Of a stretch of 64,000 nucleotides of DNA, positions 18,358 through 28,783 are shown piece by piece. Position 1 is the first letter of the stretch, and each line of letters begins with the position of its first letter. Location of the stretch: positions 1,688,501 through 1,752,500 of the forward strand of contig NZ_CP107031.2 in the NCBI RefSeq assembly GCF_027474845.2. Reading direction: 5' to 3'. Below the pieces are notes generated by a model. That model saw only the letters and a list, made by a program, of their open reading frames with translations, made no database searches and was not told the DNA's origin. The translations under genes and the position numbers were made by a program. This DNA comes from Maribacter aestuarii. GTDB lineage: Bacteria; Bacteroidota; Bacteroidia; Flavobacteriales; Flavobacteriaceae.

Positions 18358-19464
18358 TTAGACTTTAAAATATATTTTATGCTTATCTAAGAAATAGGTG
18401 ATGTACCAGAACATGGCCAATACGACCAATGAATTTACAACCATTATCCAATCAGCTGGAACACCAAGAGGTGCTAAAATACCTTCTGTCCATATTCGCC
18501 CAAAACCCCTGAACCACTGTATACCAACCGTTTCGGAAAAAAGATAAATAAATATGGAATTTGTTCCGACAACAGAAAAAATTTGCATCCACTTTTTCTT
18601 TTTTCCTTTTACATCAATCCCCCAATAAAAAAGAGCTAAGGTCAAGATGGCTATTCCTCCGGAGGCCAATGTAAACGAGGAAGTTGCTATTCGTTTGATT
18701 ATAGGTGTAATTCCAGCGAAATCCATAATGAAGCCCAGTACCAGGGCAATTCCACCCCAGATTAAAAAGGGTCTTATTTTATTGGCGGCATTTTTTTTGG
18801 ATAGTAATAACTGTCCACAAATTACTCCCCAAATCGTATGTGCTGCTGTGGGAATAAAATTAACAAACACCCAATAACCGTCATTGACCTGCCCCATAAC
18901 CAAAGAATCTATAAAAGAACCAAAGCTTTCATGTCCCTGTGCATAAGGGGCTGAAGGATTGTACATTCTGTACATCAATTCCGTAAGCACTAATAACCCT
19001 ATGGAAACCGCAACCTGTGTTTTGGCGGGAAGACTCATCAAGGCATAAGCAATGAGAATGGTAAAAGCCAATTGTACGAGCACGTTCCAAAGTTCCCAAA
19101 CCAAAGCATGGCTGTATACGCAATGTAATAGAACGCCAAAAGCGAAAAGCAAAAAACAACGTCTTAGGATATGCCTGGTCACATCTTTTCGGCTCCCAGT
19201 TGCTAACCTCTTCCTTAGTGAAAAGGGCATAGCTACGCCCACGATGAACATAAAGAACGGCTGAATCAAATCCCAAAAACGTAAGCCATTCCAAGGATGA
19301 TGGTGTAATTGATGTGCCAAACCAGAGAATACGGTTCCCTCAGCCAGTTCAGAAAAATTATGGTGAAATCCTGCCGCTTCCGCCACTAGCAAAAACATCG
19401 TTAATCCACGAAATACATCTAGAGAAAAGAGTCGTTTGGATACATTCTCGGCTAATTGTGACAT
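18358..19464 (-). CDS. DUF5009 / heparan-alpha-glucosaminide acetyltransferase-like membrane protein
   Basis: 368 residues from ATG 19464. The longer reading frame upstream (to 19656) overlaps the S10 peptidase gene and has no family likeness, so it is rejected. The N-terminus SKRLFSLDVFRGLTMFLLVAE and about ten membrane segments match the DUF5009/HGSNAT-like acyltransferase group. A His-rich loop (HQLHHHPWNG) follows the second segment. Members are thought to pass acyl groups across the inner membrane to sugars. The start is 89 bases from the divergent S10 peptidase start. Confidence 0.8.
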   Translation of the reverse strand: MSQLAENVSKRLFSLDVFRGLTMFLLVAEAAGFHHNFSELAEGTVFSGLAHQLHHHPWNGLRFWDLIQPFFMFIVGVAMPFSLRKRLATGSRKDVTRHILRRCFLLFAFGVLLHCVYSHALVWELWNVLVQLAFTILIAYALMSLPAKTQVAVSIGLLVLTELMYRMYNPSAPYAQGHESFGSFIDSLVMGQVNDGYWVFVNFIPTAAHTIWGVICGQLLLSKKNAANKIRPFLIWGGIALVLGFIMDFAGITPIIKRIATSSFTLASGGIAILTLALFYWGIDVKGKKKKWMQIFSVVGTNSIFIYLFSETVGIQWFRGFGRIWTEGILAPLGVPADWIMVVNSLVVLAMFWYITYFLDKHKIYFKV

Positions 19465-19553
19465 AGTAATTAAGGTCAGTTGGTTGTCACTAATATAATC
19501 ATAAATCCTTACATTTAGGGAAGGCCTTAGAACCCTATTAAATAAGCTGAGAG

Positions 19554-21065
19554 ATGAAGAATTGTTTTCTGTTTTTATATGTTTTGTTCTTGTCAAATAC
19601 TGTTTTCCCTCAAACATCGGAGAAACAGGATTCCATAAAACAAATTCCACCTGCAAAATCTTTCATTACAACACACGAGGGAGTGTTTAATGGCAAAACC
19701 CTTGCCTATACGGCTACTGCCAAGGAGACCTATTTGACCAACGATAAAGGAGATTCGGTCGCCTCTTTTTGGTCGGTCGCTTATACGCTGAACAACACGA
19801 AAGAAGTTTCTAAAAGGCCAGTAACTTTTGTGTTTAACGGTGGTCCAGGTTCCGCATCTGTATGGTTACACATGGGCCTTTTTGGACCAAAATTGGTAAT
19901 GGTAGATTCAGAAGCAAACAAAGATGATGGTGCGGCGCCCTATTTACTAAAAAATAACGAGTATGGACTTTTGGACTTGACCGATTTCGTGTTTATTGAC
20001 CCCGTTGGAACTGGATACAGCAGGGTAATAGGAAAAGGTAAAGAAAAAGATTATTGGGGTTTAAAGGAAGATGCTAAATCTGTCACCGCTTTCATTCGAA
20101 AATGGATAACTGATAACAAACGATGGATGTCCCCAAAATATCTTGCAGGCGAAAGTTTTGGAACGACAAGAGCGGCAGCGGTTGCCAAGGAACTGGAAGG
20201 CGGGGGACAAAACATGGCCCTTAATGGTTTGATCCTTATATCCCAAGCTTTGGACTATGCCGGTTCTACTTCAGACCATTACAACATTACGTCCTATATA
20301 ACCTATCTGCCTGGTATGGCCGCAACCGCATGGTATCACAAGAAAGCCGGAGCAGGTAAAAGTCTGGAAGATTTTGTACAAGAAGCCAGGGAGTTTACAT
20401 ATAATACCTATACCCCAGCGCTATACAAGGGAGACCTACTATCAAAGGCTGAGCGTGACAATATTGCCGATAAACTAGCCTACTTCACGGGACTGGACAA
20501 AGCGTATATTTTAAAGTCGAATCTAAGGGTCCTCGTTCCCAGGTTTCAAAAACGTTTGTTATACGACGAAGGACTTACCATTGGAAGGTTGGATGGTCGC
20601 TTTATGGGAGATGAATCGGATAATGTTGCCGATAGGCCCACTTTAGGAGATCCGGCCAGTTATAGGATTGGAGCTGCCTATACCGCGGCGTTGAACCACT
20701 ATTACGCATCGATGCTAAACGTAGAAATGGACCGGCCATATCTTACTTCCAACAGTAAAATTGGCCAAAAGTGGCGTTGGAGAACAATTCCGGATGGAAG
20801 TTATTGGGAACCTACACCAGTTAACACTGCACCCGATTTAGGAGAGGCTATGCGAAGAAATACTGATTTAAAAGTGTTGGTGGCTAGTGGGTACTACGAT
20901 TTGATTACGCCATTTTTCGATGCCGAATATACCTTTTCCAGAAATGGAATTGTCAATGATCGTGTAGACGTGACTTATTACGAAGGAGGTCACATGATGT
21001 ACACCCATCAACCAGATTTAGAAAAACTGTCCAAGGATATCAGAACCTTTTTAACTCAAAACTGA
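19554..21065 (+). CDS. S10-family serine carboxypeptidase
   Basis: 503 residues with a signal peptide (ends TVFPQ). The nucleophile Ser is in AGESFGTTR (about 201), with the S10 oxyanion region FVFNGGPGSASVWLHMG, the Asp in ASGYYDLITP and the His in EGGHMMYTHQP. It should remove C-terminal residues from peptides in the periplasm at mildly acidic to neutral pH. Its TGA stop overlaps the ATG of the PqqB-like gene by one base, so the two are translationally coupled. Confidence 0.9.
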   Translation: MKNCFLFLYVLFLSNTVFPQTSEKQDSIKQIPPAKSFITTHEGVFNGKTLAYTATAKETYLTNDKGDSVASFWSVAYTLNNTKEVSKRPVTFVFNGGPGSASVWLHMGLFGPKLVMVDSEANKDDGAAPYLLKNNEYGLLDLTDFVFIDPVGTGYSRVIGKGKEKDYWGLKEDAKSVTAFIRKWITDNKRWMSPKYLAGESFGTTRAAAVAKELEGGGQNMALNGLILISQALDYAGSTSDHYNITSYITYLPGMAATAWYHKKAGAGKSLEDFVQEAREFTYNTYTPALYKGDLLSKAERDNIADKLAYFTGLDKAYILKSNLRVLVPRFQKRLLYDEGLTIGRLDGRFMGDESDNVADRPTLGDPASYRIGAAYTAALNHYYASMLNVEMDRPYLTSNSKIGQKWRWRTIPDGSYWEPTPVNTAPDLGEAMRRNTDLKVLVASGYYDLITPFFDAEYTFSRNGIVNDRVDVTYYEGGHMMYTHQPDLEKLSKDIRTFLTQN

Positions 21066-22036
21066 TGCGTGCGCTACCCCTCGTCCTATTTACCCTGCTC
21101 TTTTTTTGCAATTGTAAAGAAGAAGCTAAGACCAATATACCTTCAAATCTGGCAACGGAGGATAGCAAAGAAGCTGTTTCCCTAGTGGTGTTAGGCACTG
21201 CACAGGATGCCGGCTCCCCGCAAATTGCGTGTAAAAAAGAGTGTTGTGCGCAATTGTTTATCGACTCCAGCGAGTCTAGAGAAGTTGTTTCTCTAGGAAT
21301 AATAGATTATAATGATAATAAGAGTTATCTTTTTGAAGCTACGCCTGCCATCACTAAACAGACAAAATTTTTAAGTGAAACAATGAATGCCGAAAGTCAA
21401 GAATTACCCAATGGCATTTTCTTGACGCATGCCCATATCGGACATTATACCGGATTGATGTATTTAGGAAAAGAAGCTGTTAATGCGGACAAAGTTCCTG
21501 TTTTCGCCATGCCCAAGATGAAATCTTTTTTGGAGGATAATGGTCCTTGGAGTCAATTAGTTGCCAACGGAAATATAGACATCCATCCATTAGATCATGA
21601 AAATGAAGTGGAGCTAACGAACCAACTTAAAATAGTTCCTTTTGTCGTTCCACATCGAGATGAATATTCAGAAACAGTGGGGTATAAAATTTACGGGCCT
21701 AATAAAAGCGCTTTATTTATCCCGGATATTGATAAATGGTCCGTTTGGGATACGTCTGTAGTCGACCTGATAGGCCATGTTGATTATGCATTTTTGGATG
21801 CTACTTTTTTTGATGGAGAAGAACTGAACACACGCGACATATCGGGAATACCACACCCGTTCGTAATAGAAAGTCTAAAATTATTCGAATCCCTTTCGGC
21901 AAATGAAAAAAAGAAAATCCATTTTATACATTTTAACCACACCAATCCGTTACTAAAAGAAGACAGCTCTCAAACCCTAGAAGTGCTCGAGAAAGGCTTC
22001 CGCATTGCTCGTAAAGGAATGGTGTTCAAATTATAG
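21065..22036 (+). CDS. PqqB-like MBL-fold lipoprotein
   Basis: 323 residues. The N-terminus (LLFFCNC) predicts a lipoprotein signal, unlike true PqqB, which is cytoplasmic. The core resembles PqqB-type MBL proteins: VVLGTAQDAGSPQ near the start, LTHAHIGHYTGL (about 120-131), VPHRDEYSETVGY and FIHFNHTNPLL. The canonical HxHxDH is here HAHIGH, so the Asp ligand is Gly. PqqB itself works in PQQ synthesis, but the export signal argues against that role here. It is coupled to the S10 peptidase and lies 64 bases before a PQQ-dependent dehydrogenase. The function is not established. Confidence 0.8.
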   Translation: MRALPLVLFTLLFFCNCKEEAKTNIPSNLATEDSKEAVSLVVLGTAQDAGSPQIACKKECCAQLFIDSSESREVVSLGIIDYNDNKSYLFEATPAITKQTKFLSETMNAESQELPNGIFLTHAHIGHYTGLMYLGKEAVNADKVPVFAMPKMKSFLEDNGPWSQLVANGNIDIHPLDHENEVELTNQLKIVPFVVPHRDEYSETVGYKIYGPNKSALFIPDIDKWSVWDTSVVDLIGHVDYAFLDATFFDGEELNTRDISGIPHPFVIESLKLFESLSANEKKKIHFIHFNHTNPLLKEDSSQTLEVLEKGFRIARKGMVFKL

Positions 22037-22100
22037 ACATTCTTCAAAAAGTGCACAAGACCAATTTATAGACCATATAGTTTTTCATACTTTTAAAAAA

Positions 22101-24256
22101 ATGCAATCTACTTTGAAAACAATTCTTAAGAGTTTTTCGGTATTTGATGTATTTACCGTTCTCTCTCTCTTACTATTAATAGGGTGTGGAACGGAAAAGA
22201 GTGAATTGCCCCAAGAAAAATACTATGTTACCTGGTCCTCCTATTTGGGTGACCCGGGTCGCAGTCATTACTCTACCCTGTCCCAAATAACGAAGGAAAA
22301 TGTGGGTCAACTTAAAGTCGCATGGACCTATGAAGCTCCGGATTGGGGACAAATGCAAATGAATCCCATCGTGGTAGATTCCATTCTTTATGGAGTTACT
22401 GCTGCGCTTCGTGTCGTTGCTTTAAATGCTGAAACGGGTAAGGAAATCTGGCAATTTGGGGATTCGGTGAAGGTATGGCATTCCACAAGCAGAGGGGTTT
22501 CTTATTGGGGAAGCGGGCAAGACAAACGCATTCTATGCACCCGTGGACCTCATCTTTTTGCTTTAAACGCCCTTAACGGAGAACCAATTTCTTCCTTTGG
22601 CGATAATGGAAAAATCGATTTGCGCTCCGGCATGCCGGACAATGCTAAAGATAAATTCGTAATATCCAATACACCCGGCACCATCTTCAAAGACTTAATA
22701 GTTATGCCGTTACGTGTTTCCGAAGGAGAAGGAGCCGCTCCTGGTGATGTCATGGCGTTCAATATAATTACGGGCAAGTTACAATGGGTCTTTCACACCA
22801 TCCCATATCCAGGCGAAGAAGGTTTTGAAACGTGGGAGGATTCAACCGCTTACAAAAGTCCAATAATCGGAGCAGCGAACAACTGGGCCGGGATGGCCGT
22901 TGATGAAGAAGCGGAGATACTTTATGTTCCTACCGGTTCAGCAGCTCCAGATTTTTATGGCGGGGTGCGCTTGGGAAGCAATCTATATGCGAATTCCTTA
23001 GTAGCCCTGAATGCCAATACTGGAGAACGATTATGGCATTTTCAATTCACCCATCATGATATTTGGGATCGGGACCCTCCTGCTCCTCCAAATCTTTTGA
23101 CAGTGGAACGAGATGGAAAAAAAATTCCCGCTGTTGCACAGGTCACTAAACAGGGTTATGTATTTGTCTTTAATAGACTAACAGGGGAGCCTCTTTTTGA
23201 CATTAAAGAAACACCCGTGCCGCCATCGGGTCTAGATGGAGAGCAGGCATGGCCTACACAACCCATTCCTATTAAACCCAAGCCTTATGCTCGGATGTCA
23301 CAAGACTTGATGGCAGAGGATATAAGCCCCTTTGCGAAAAACAGAGCGGAACTTTTGGACATCTTTAATACCGCTGACAAAAGACAATATGCCCCTCCCA
23401 ATATTACCCCGAACCTGTTGTTGCCCGGATACGACGGAGGTGCCGAATGGGGGGGGCGGCTGCTGACCCCAATGAGGGCATTCTATATGTAAACTCCAAT
23501 GAAATGCCCTGGATGTTACAAGTGGCTCCGAATACCACAATTGCCAGTAGCACCCCTTTAGGTGAGGCTACTTATCTCAAAAACTGTGTGAGTTGCCACC
23601 AAGTGGATAGGAAAGCAATGGCTGCTAGTGGATTTCCATCACTTATTGACCTCCAATTGAAGAAAGAAAAAAACGAAGTTTCCCAAATCATTACCAATGG
23701 CAAAGGTATGATGACTGGGTTTCCACAAATTAAAGGAGACGAACTGCAAGCACTTTTACGCTATTTGTACAACGAAGAGGTAAAACATACAGTGGCCACG
23801 AAAATAGTTGCTGATGAAGCTCAACAAGTTTTGTACAAACATACCGGGTACTCCAAATTTTTGGACAGTAACGGGCTACCGGGGATTGGTCCTCCCTGGG
23901 GTACCATGCATGCCATTGACTTGAACACTGGAGACTATAAATGGTCCATCCCTTTGGGCAATACTCTAGAGTTAGATGAAAAAGGCATCGGGACCGGAAC
24001 GGAAAATTACGGCGGTCCAGTGGTTACGGAAAATGGACTGTTGTTCATTGGGGCGACCAAGGACGGTTACTTTCGAGTATTTGATAAGGAAAATGGAGCC
24101 CTTTTATGGGAATATCAACTTCCTGCGGCGGCATTTGCAACACCAGCAATGTATGAGGTTAATGGCAAGCAATACATTGCCATCGCCTGTGGTGGAGAAA
24201 AGTTGGGAACCAAAAAAGGAAATCAAATCATTGCCTTTGCTCTTGGGACACCTTGA
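22101..24256 (+). CDS. PQQ-dependent dehydrogenase with internal heme c domain, frameshifted
   Basis: One gene in two frames. It starts at ATG 22101 with a lipoprotein-like signal (LLLLIGCGTE); the longer frame from 22005 overlaps the previous gene. The beta-propeller (W-motif repeats such as VVALNAETGKEIWQFG) ends prematurely at 23492. Adding one G to the G8 run (23449-23456) joins PGYDGGAEWGG directly to AAADPNEGILYVNSNEMPW and gives 718 residues, the family size. A cytochrome c site CVSCH (about 496-500) lies inside the propeller, which resumes at GTMHAIDLNTGDY. It should oxidise a sugar or alcohol in the periplasm and pass electrons to the heme. No PQQ synthesis genes are in the window. 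Confidence 0.88.
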
Positions 24257-24276
24257 ACTATTTGGTAGATTTTTAG

Positions 24277-25830
24277 CTATTCGCAATTTGTTTCTTTGAA
24301 ACCCCCTCCTTCACGTATCAATATTTTATAATCATTAAATTCCTTTTGCAAATCATAGTTTTGAAATTGATAATCAGGAGTATATACCACCTTATCCCAA
24401 TAATCGGTTTTTGGTTCCGTAGCACGGAGGTCTTCTGTACGGGCCATCCAATTTTGTAATTCGTTTTGTAAAGTAGCTAGCACATCTTTATACTTCGGGT
24501 TATCGGCTACGTTTTTCAAATTATAAGGGTCATTTGCCAATACGTACAATTCTTCCGCAGGTCTTTTGGAAAAAGCTAGTGCAAAATAGTCTTTATCGCT
24601 AGGCTTACCCTCCATCATCATAATTGTGAATTTGGAAATAGAATTATCCACATCGCCATATTGACCTACTGAAATATGGACCTCAGGGTCCCCGGCGGGC
24701 CATCGGTCTGGTTCAAAATTCTTTATATATAGAAAATCCTTAGTGCGAACCGCTCTGGCCGGGTAACTCAAATCTCCTTTGCGGACATTGGCATGTCGCT
24801 CACGTTCTAAAAAAACCTTACTTCTGTAGATATTAGTCGATTTTTTATCGCCAAATAGTTCCATTAGACTATGCCCGCTAAATTCCTCCGGAATTTCGAT
24901 TTTCGCCGCCTCAAGAAATGTAGGTCCGAAATCTATGAAGTTCATAAAATCCGAAATACGTATTCCCCCATCTATATGGTTCTTCCAATATATGGCAAGC
25001 GGCATTCGGGTTCCATAATCATATAGGTTGGCCTTTGCTCTTGGAAAGGGCATGCCGTTGTCACTGGTCATAACTATAAGGGTGTTATCCAATAATCCAT
25101 GCTGCTCCAGCACATCTATTATATTTCCAGATTCACGATCAAATCGCTCAACCTCAAAATAATAGTCCATAATATCATTTCGCACACAAGGGGTGTCCGG
25201 AAGAAATCCTGGCACATTTATAGAAGCCGCTTCCATTCCCGTCTGTATTCCGGCATTGGTTTCGTAGGTGCGATGTGGATCCTGACTGCCAAACCAGTAT
25301 ACAAAGGGTTGGTCGTCCTTTCTATCGGATAAAAAGGTTTCAAAATCAATGTACTCATTTCCTGCAGGATTATGTTCGTATCCACCCGCTTTAAAATTGC
25401 CCGGACCCCAGCCTTTTCTGCTCATGCCCGTGTGATAGCCCGAGGTTTCCAGTAAGGATACCCAGTTCGGAAATTTCTTGGGTATGACCGACCATAAATT
25501 ACCTGCGCTTTCGTTTTGGTGGGGATAGCGCCCTAAAAGAATACTGGCCCTTGAGGGCGAACAAGAAGGTGCGGAACAATAGGCATTTTCAAATAAGGCT
25601 CCCTCGTTGGCTAAACGGTCAAAAGTTGGTGTGCGAACGGTAGAGTCCCCATAGACTCCAGCATTTGGGTAAGACCAGTCATCCGCAATTAGGAATAGGA
25701 TATTCGGTTTTACATAAGTCTCGCTAATTCCGATAGGTTTTGACTTTATGTTAGCTGACAAAACTATCGCCAAGACTATTAAGAACAGTAAACTGATGAA
25801 CTTCCTATTTGATGCCGTTGGTAGTTTCAT
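24277..25830 (-). CDS. secreted type I sulfatase
   Basis: 517 residues. An N-terminal membrane or signal segment (FISLLFLIVLAIVLS) is followed by the sulfatase start NILFLIADDWSYPNAGVYGD. The catalytic signature is CSPSRASILLGR with Cys90, which is converted to formylglycine by a maturase. Metal ligands are seen in MTSDNGMPF, and KNHIDGG follows. The overall layout resembles N-sulfoglucosamine sulfohydrolase-type (S1_8-like) sulfatases, but the substrate is not proven. Marine flavobacteria use such enzymes on sulfated algal glycans. It converges with the PQQ dehydrogenase. Confidence 0.9.
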   Translation of the reverse strand: MKLPTASNRKFISLLFLIVLAIVLSANIKSKPIGISETYVKPNILFLIADDWSYPNAGVYGDSTVRTPTFDRLANEGALFENAYCSAPSCSPSRASILLGRYPHQNESAGNLWSVIPKKFPNWVSLLETSGYHTGMSRKGWGPGNFKAGGYEHNPAGNEYIDFETFLSDRKDDQPFVYWFGSQDPHRTYETNAGIQTGMEAASINVPGFLPDTPCVRNDIMDYYFEVERFDRESGNIIDVLEQHGLLDNTLIVMTSDNGMPFPRAKANLYDYGTRMPLAIYWKNHIDGGIRISDFMNFIDFGPTFLEAAKIEIPEEFSGHSLMELFGDKKSTNIYRSKVFLERERHANVRKGDLSYPARAVRTKDFLYIKNFEPDRWPAGDPEVHISVGQYGDVDNSISKFTIMMMEGKPSDKDYFALAFSKRPAEELYVLANDPYNLKNVADNPKYKDVLATLQNELQNWMARTEDLRATEPKTDYWDKVVYTPDYQFQNYDLQKEFNDYKILIREGGGFKETNCE

Positions 25831-25964
25831 GTGTTTTATTTACATTCCGTTAAATATAACAATCCATTAGGAGATTTCGGTAGGGATCTTTCGTGTGCAT
25901 TCCCCAGATACTGGATTAGAGGACTCATTAAAATATAAATTCTTAGTTCTACTTGAACATTATT

Positions 25965-27167
25965 ATGATGAAATATGTCGTTCTTCTTCCTACACTTTTT
26001 TTGACATTACTTGCTTTGGGGCAGTCGGCTTTTAATGTGGGTGAAATTATAGATTCCATACCCGTGGCAGATTCAAATATCGAAAACTTCGCTCTCTATC
26101 TTCCAAGCAATTATTCCTCTGAAAAACTATCGTCAATCGTCTTTATTTTTGAACCGGCTGGACGTGGTAAAGTTGGTATCTCCCCGTTCCTGATTGCTTC
26201 TGAGAAATATGGTGTTATCTTGGTGTGTTCAAATAACTCTAAGAACGGTCCTTATGACCGCAACTTTATTATAGCCTCTCGCTTGTTTGATTATGTGTTC
26301 AGCCAATTCGCAATAAATAATGAACAGGTTTTCTTAAGTGGTTTTTCTGGGGGCTCAAGGATAGCCGCAAGTATTGCTTCCTTAAGTGATGGTATCGCCG
26401 GTGTCATAGGCTGCGGTGCCGGATTCTCCTTGCAGCCTGCTCATATGCCCTATGAAGCTGAATTCCTTTACGCGGGAATCTGTGGGAATCGAGACATGAA
26501 CTACATTGAAATGCTGGATTTGATGCCTTTTCTAGAGCGTTTAAAGTTCCATAAAACCTTATTCACCTATGATGCCGCGCATCGTTGGCCTCCGGACGAA
26601 AAAATAGTAGAATCCTTTGACTGGCTATTTGTGGAGCTTCATAAAAAAGGTGTGGTTACGTTGGAAGAGAAACAGCTCAAGAATTTGTATGTCTCCGGTT
26701 ACGATAAAGCGGAAAGGAAATTGAAAAATGGAGATGCTCTATTAGCGGTTGAAGATTTCAATAGACTACGACAGAATTTTGGTAGTATTTATGATTTGGA
26801 CAGTGTCACGGCAAAAATCAAAACAATAAGAAATCAACCCGCATTCAGAATTGGTTCCAAAGAAAAATCTAAAGCCATTGCCTATGAACGGAAGTTAACA
26901 ACGGTTTATTTTGAGCGTATTAAATCTGAGTATGTTAATCCTGAGGCATTAAATCTAGATTGGTGGAAAAAGGCATTTAAAAAACTGAAAAAGCAGTACG
27001 ATAAAGGAGGTGAGGAAACCAAAAAGATGATTCACCGGCTGCGCTACAAAATATTTGCCAGTCTTTCGGAGCGTACAAATCCAAATATAAACCCAAAGAG
27101 TACCCAGAAGCAAAGGGAATACAGCAAAAAAATTATCACCCTCTTAAAGGTGACTATGTTACAATAA
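25965..27167 (+). CDS. secreted alpha/beta-hydrolase-like protein
   Basis: 400 residues from ATG 25965 (ATG 25968 is equally possible; the TTG at 25953 is less likely). A signal peptide ends near ALGQ. The first 230 residues form an alpha/beta-hydrolase-like domain with a nucleophile elbow FLSGFSGGSR and a later His in YDAAHRWPP. The C-terminal 170 residues are helical, Lys-rich and not recognised (DWWKKAFKKLKKQYDKGG). The substrate is unknown. It is divergent from the sulfatase and 29 bases before the acyl-CoA synthetase. Confidence 0.7.
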   Translation: MMKYVVLLPTLFLTLLALGQSAFNVGEIIDSIPVADSNIENFALYLPSNYSSEKLSSIVFIFEPAGRGKVGISPFLIASEKYGVILVCSNNSKNGPYDRNFIIASRLFDYVFSQFAINNEQVFLSGFSGGSRIAASIASLSDGIAGVIGCGAGFSLQPAHMPYEAEFLYAGICGNRDMNYIEMLDLMPFLERLKFHKTLFTYDAAHRWPPDEKIVESFDWLFVELHKKGVVTLEEKQLKNLYVSGYDKAERKLKNGDALLAVEDFNRLRQNFGSIYDLDSVTAKIKTIRNQPAFRIGSKEKSKAIAYERKLTTVYFERIKSEYVNPEALNLDWWKKAFKKLKKQYDKGGEETKKMIHRLRYKIFASLSERTNPNINPKSTQKQREYSKKIITLLKVTMLQ

Positions 27168-27196
27168 AATAATACCTTATCCTATAATACCAGTCA

Positions 27197-28678
27197 ATGT
27201 CGTCCTTAATAAACAAATCAAAAGAATATGCGGATAGAAATGCCATTCTATCCCATGGCCAATACTATTCCTATGCCACACTTTTAAGTGTCACTAGAAC
27301 AGTGGCGGCCCATCTTTTACAAGGAAGGAAGGACCTCAACCAAGACCCAATTACATATTTGGTACCACCTTCTTTTGAATATGTCGCCGTACAATGGGGA
27401 ATATGGGCTGCAGGCGGAATTGCGGTTCCATTGTGCGTATTGCACCCATTGCCCTCCATACAATATGTCATAGAAGACACCAAGGCCCAAATGGTTATCG
27501 CACATCCGGATTATTTTGATTTTTTAAAGCCTTTAGAAAAAAAGACCGGTGTTAGAATCGTAGCGCTGAACACTATTTTAAGGGAAGCAACCGTCGATTT
27601 ACCGCAAATTGCTCCGTTCCGAAGCGCCATGATTCTCTATACAAGTGGTACGACCAGTAAACCAAAGGGTGTAGTTACTACCCATGCAAATATTGAAGCT
27701 CAAATTACAACCCTGGTCAAAGCATGGGAATGGAAAAAGGAAGATCATATTCTCAATATTTTGCCCTTGCATCATGTGCATGGAATTATAAATGTATTGA
27801 GTTGTGCCCTATGGAGTGGTGCTTGCTGCGAGTTCCTGCCAAGATTCGATGCAGCAAGCGCTTGGGAGGTTGTTAAATCTGGAAGGTTAAGTCTCTTTAT
27901 GGCGGTTCCCACGATATATTACAAACTTATTTCTTATTGGGAAAGCGCCGTAGACCAAGAGCAACAAGTACTTACAGCGGCGGCATCCAAGCTAAGGTTA
28001 ATGGTTTCTGGTTCTGCGGCGCTTCCCGTAACCGTGTTGGAAAAATGGGAAGAAATTACGGGCCAGACACTTTTGGAACGTTATGGCATGACCGAGATTG
28101 GGATGGGGCTTTCTAATTCGTACCGGGGAGAACGCAGGCCGGGTCATGTGGGACTGCCATTACCTGGTGTTGATATGCGCTTAGTGGACTTGGACAATAA
28201 TCCGGTTGAACCGGGAGCGCCTGGGGAATTTCAGATTAAGGGTCCAAGTGTATTTAAGGAATATTGGGGTAAACCTGATGCCACGGCAAAAGCTTTTACA
28301 AAAGATGGGTGGTTCATTACGGGTGATATTGGAGTGTTCAATGGTGGAATGTATAAAATATTGGGCCGGGACAGTGTTGATATTATTAAATCTGGAGGAT
28401 ACAAAATATCTGCCTTGGAGATTGAAGACGTGTTAAGAAAACACGTAGAGGTTGCTGATTGCGCCGTAGTGGGGTTACCCGACGAGGAATGGGGCGAAGT
28501 GGTTGCGGCGTGCATAATTGGCCAGAACCAAGCGGTAGATACCATAAAAATATCCGAATGGTTAAGAGCGTATCTTCCTGCCTACAAGGTTCCAAGAAGA
28601 TTCATCGTGAAAAAGGAGCTGCCAAGAAATGTGCTTGGCAAGGTCACCAAAAATGAAGTAAAAAAAATGTTTAACTAG
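27197..28678 (+). CDS. acyl-CoA synthetase (AMP-forming ligase)
   Basis: 493 residues, cytoplasmic. The ANL-superfamily motifs are all there: P-loop LYTSGTTSKPKG (about 147-158), ERYGMTEIGMG, the hinge/ATP motif WFITGDIG, GRDSVDIIKSGGYKI and the catalytic Lys region PRNVLGKVTKNE near the C-terminus. It activates a carboxylic acid to acyl-AMP and then acyl-CoA. The size and the TTSKPKG/GMTEIGM combination resemble malonyl-CoA synthetases, but other short acyl groups are possible. Confidence 0.88.
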   Translation: MSSLINKSKEYADRNAILSHGQYYSYATLLSVTRTVAAHLLQGRKDLNQDPITYLVPPSFEYVAVQWGIWAAGGIAVPLCVLHPLPSIQYVIEDTKAQMVIAHPDYFDFLKPLEKKTGVRIVALNTILREATVDLPQIAPFRSAMILYTSGTTSKPKGVVTTHANIEAQITTLVKAWEWKKEDHILNILPLHHVHGIINVLSCALWSGACCEFLPRFDAASAWEVVKSGRLSLFMAVPTIYYKLISYWESAVDQEQQVLTAAASKLRLMVSGSAALPVTVLEKWEEITGQTLLERYGMTEIGMGLSNSYRGERRPGHVGLPLPGVDMRLVDLDNNPVEPGAPGEFQIKGPSVFKEYWGKPDATAKAFTKDGWFITGDIGVFNGGMYKILGRDSVDIIKSGGYKISALEIEDVLRKHVEVADCAVVGLPDEEWGEVVAACIIGQNQAVDTIKISEWLRAYLPAYKVPRRFIVKKELPRNVLGKVTKNEVKKMFN

Positions 28679-28783
28679 AAAAATACCAATAAGTGGGTTC
28701 GATTAGAAATCACGTCATGCCTACAAAGCCCTTCCGGGTATACATTGAACCTAATTCTAGATAAAAGAAAAAATTTAAGGCTT

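Noticed and set aside
19465..19656. N-terminal extension of the DUF5009 protein by 64 residues.
   Set aside because: It overlaps the divergent S10 gene start, has no membrane-protein likeness, and ATG 19464 gives the family N-terminus.
22005..22100. Upstream start of the PQQ dehydrogenase overlapping the PqqB-like gene.
   Set aside because: It would put 32 residues before a clear lipoprotein signal; ATG 22101 is better.
28680..28783. GGGTTCGATT near 28695 as a tRNA T-arm.
   Set aside because: No acceptor, D-arm or anticodon stem can be folded around it.
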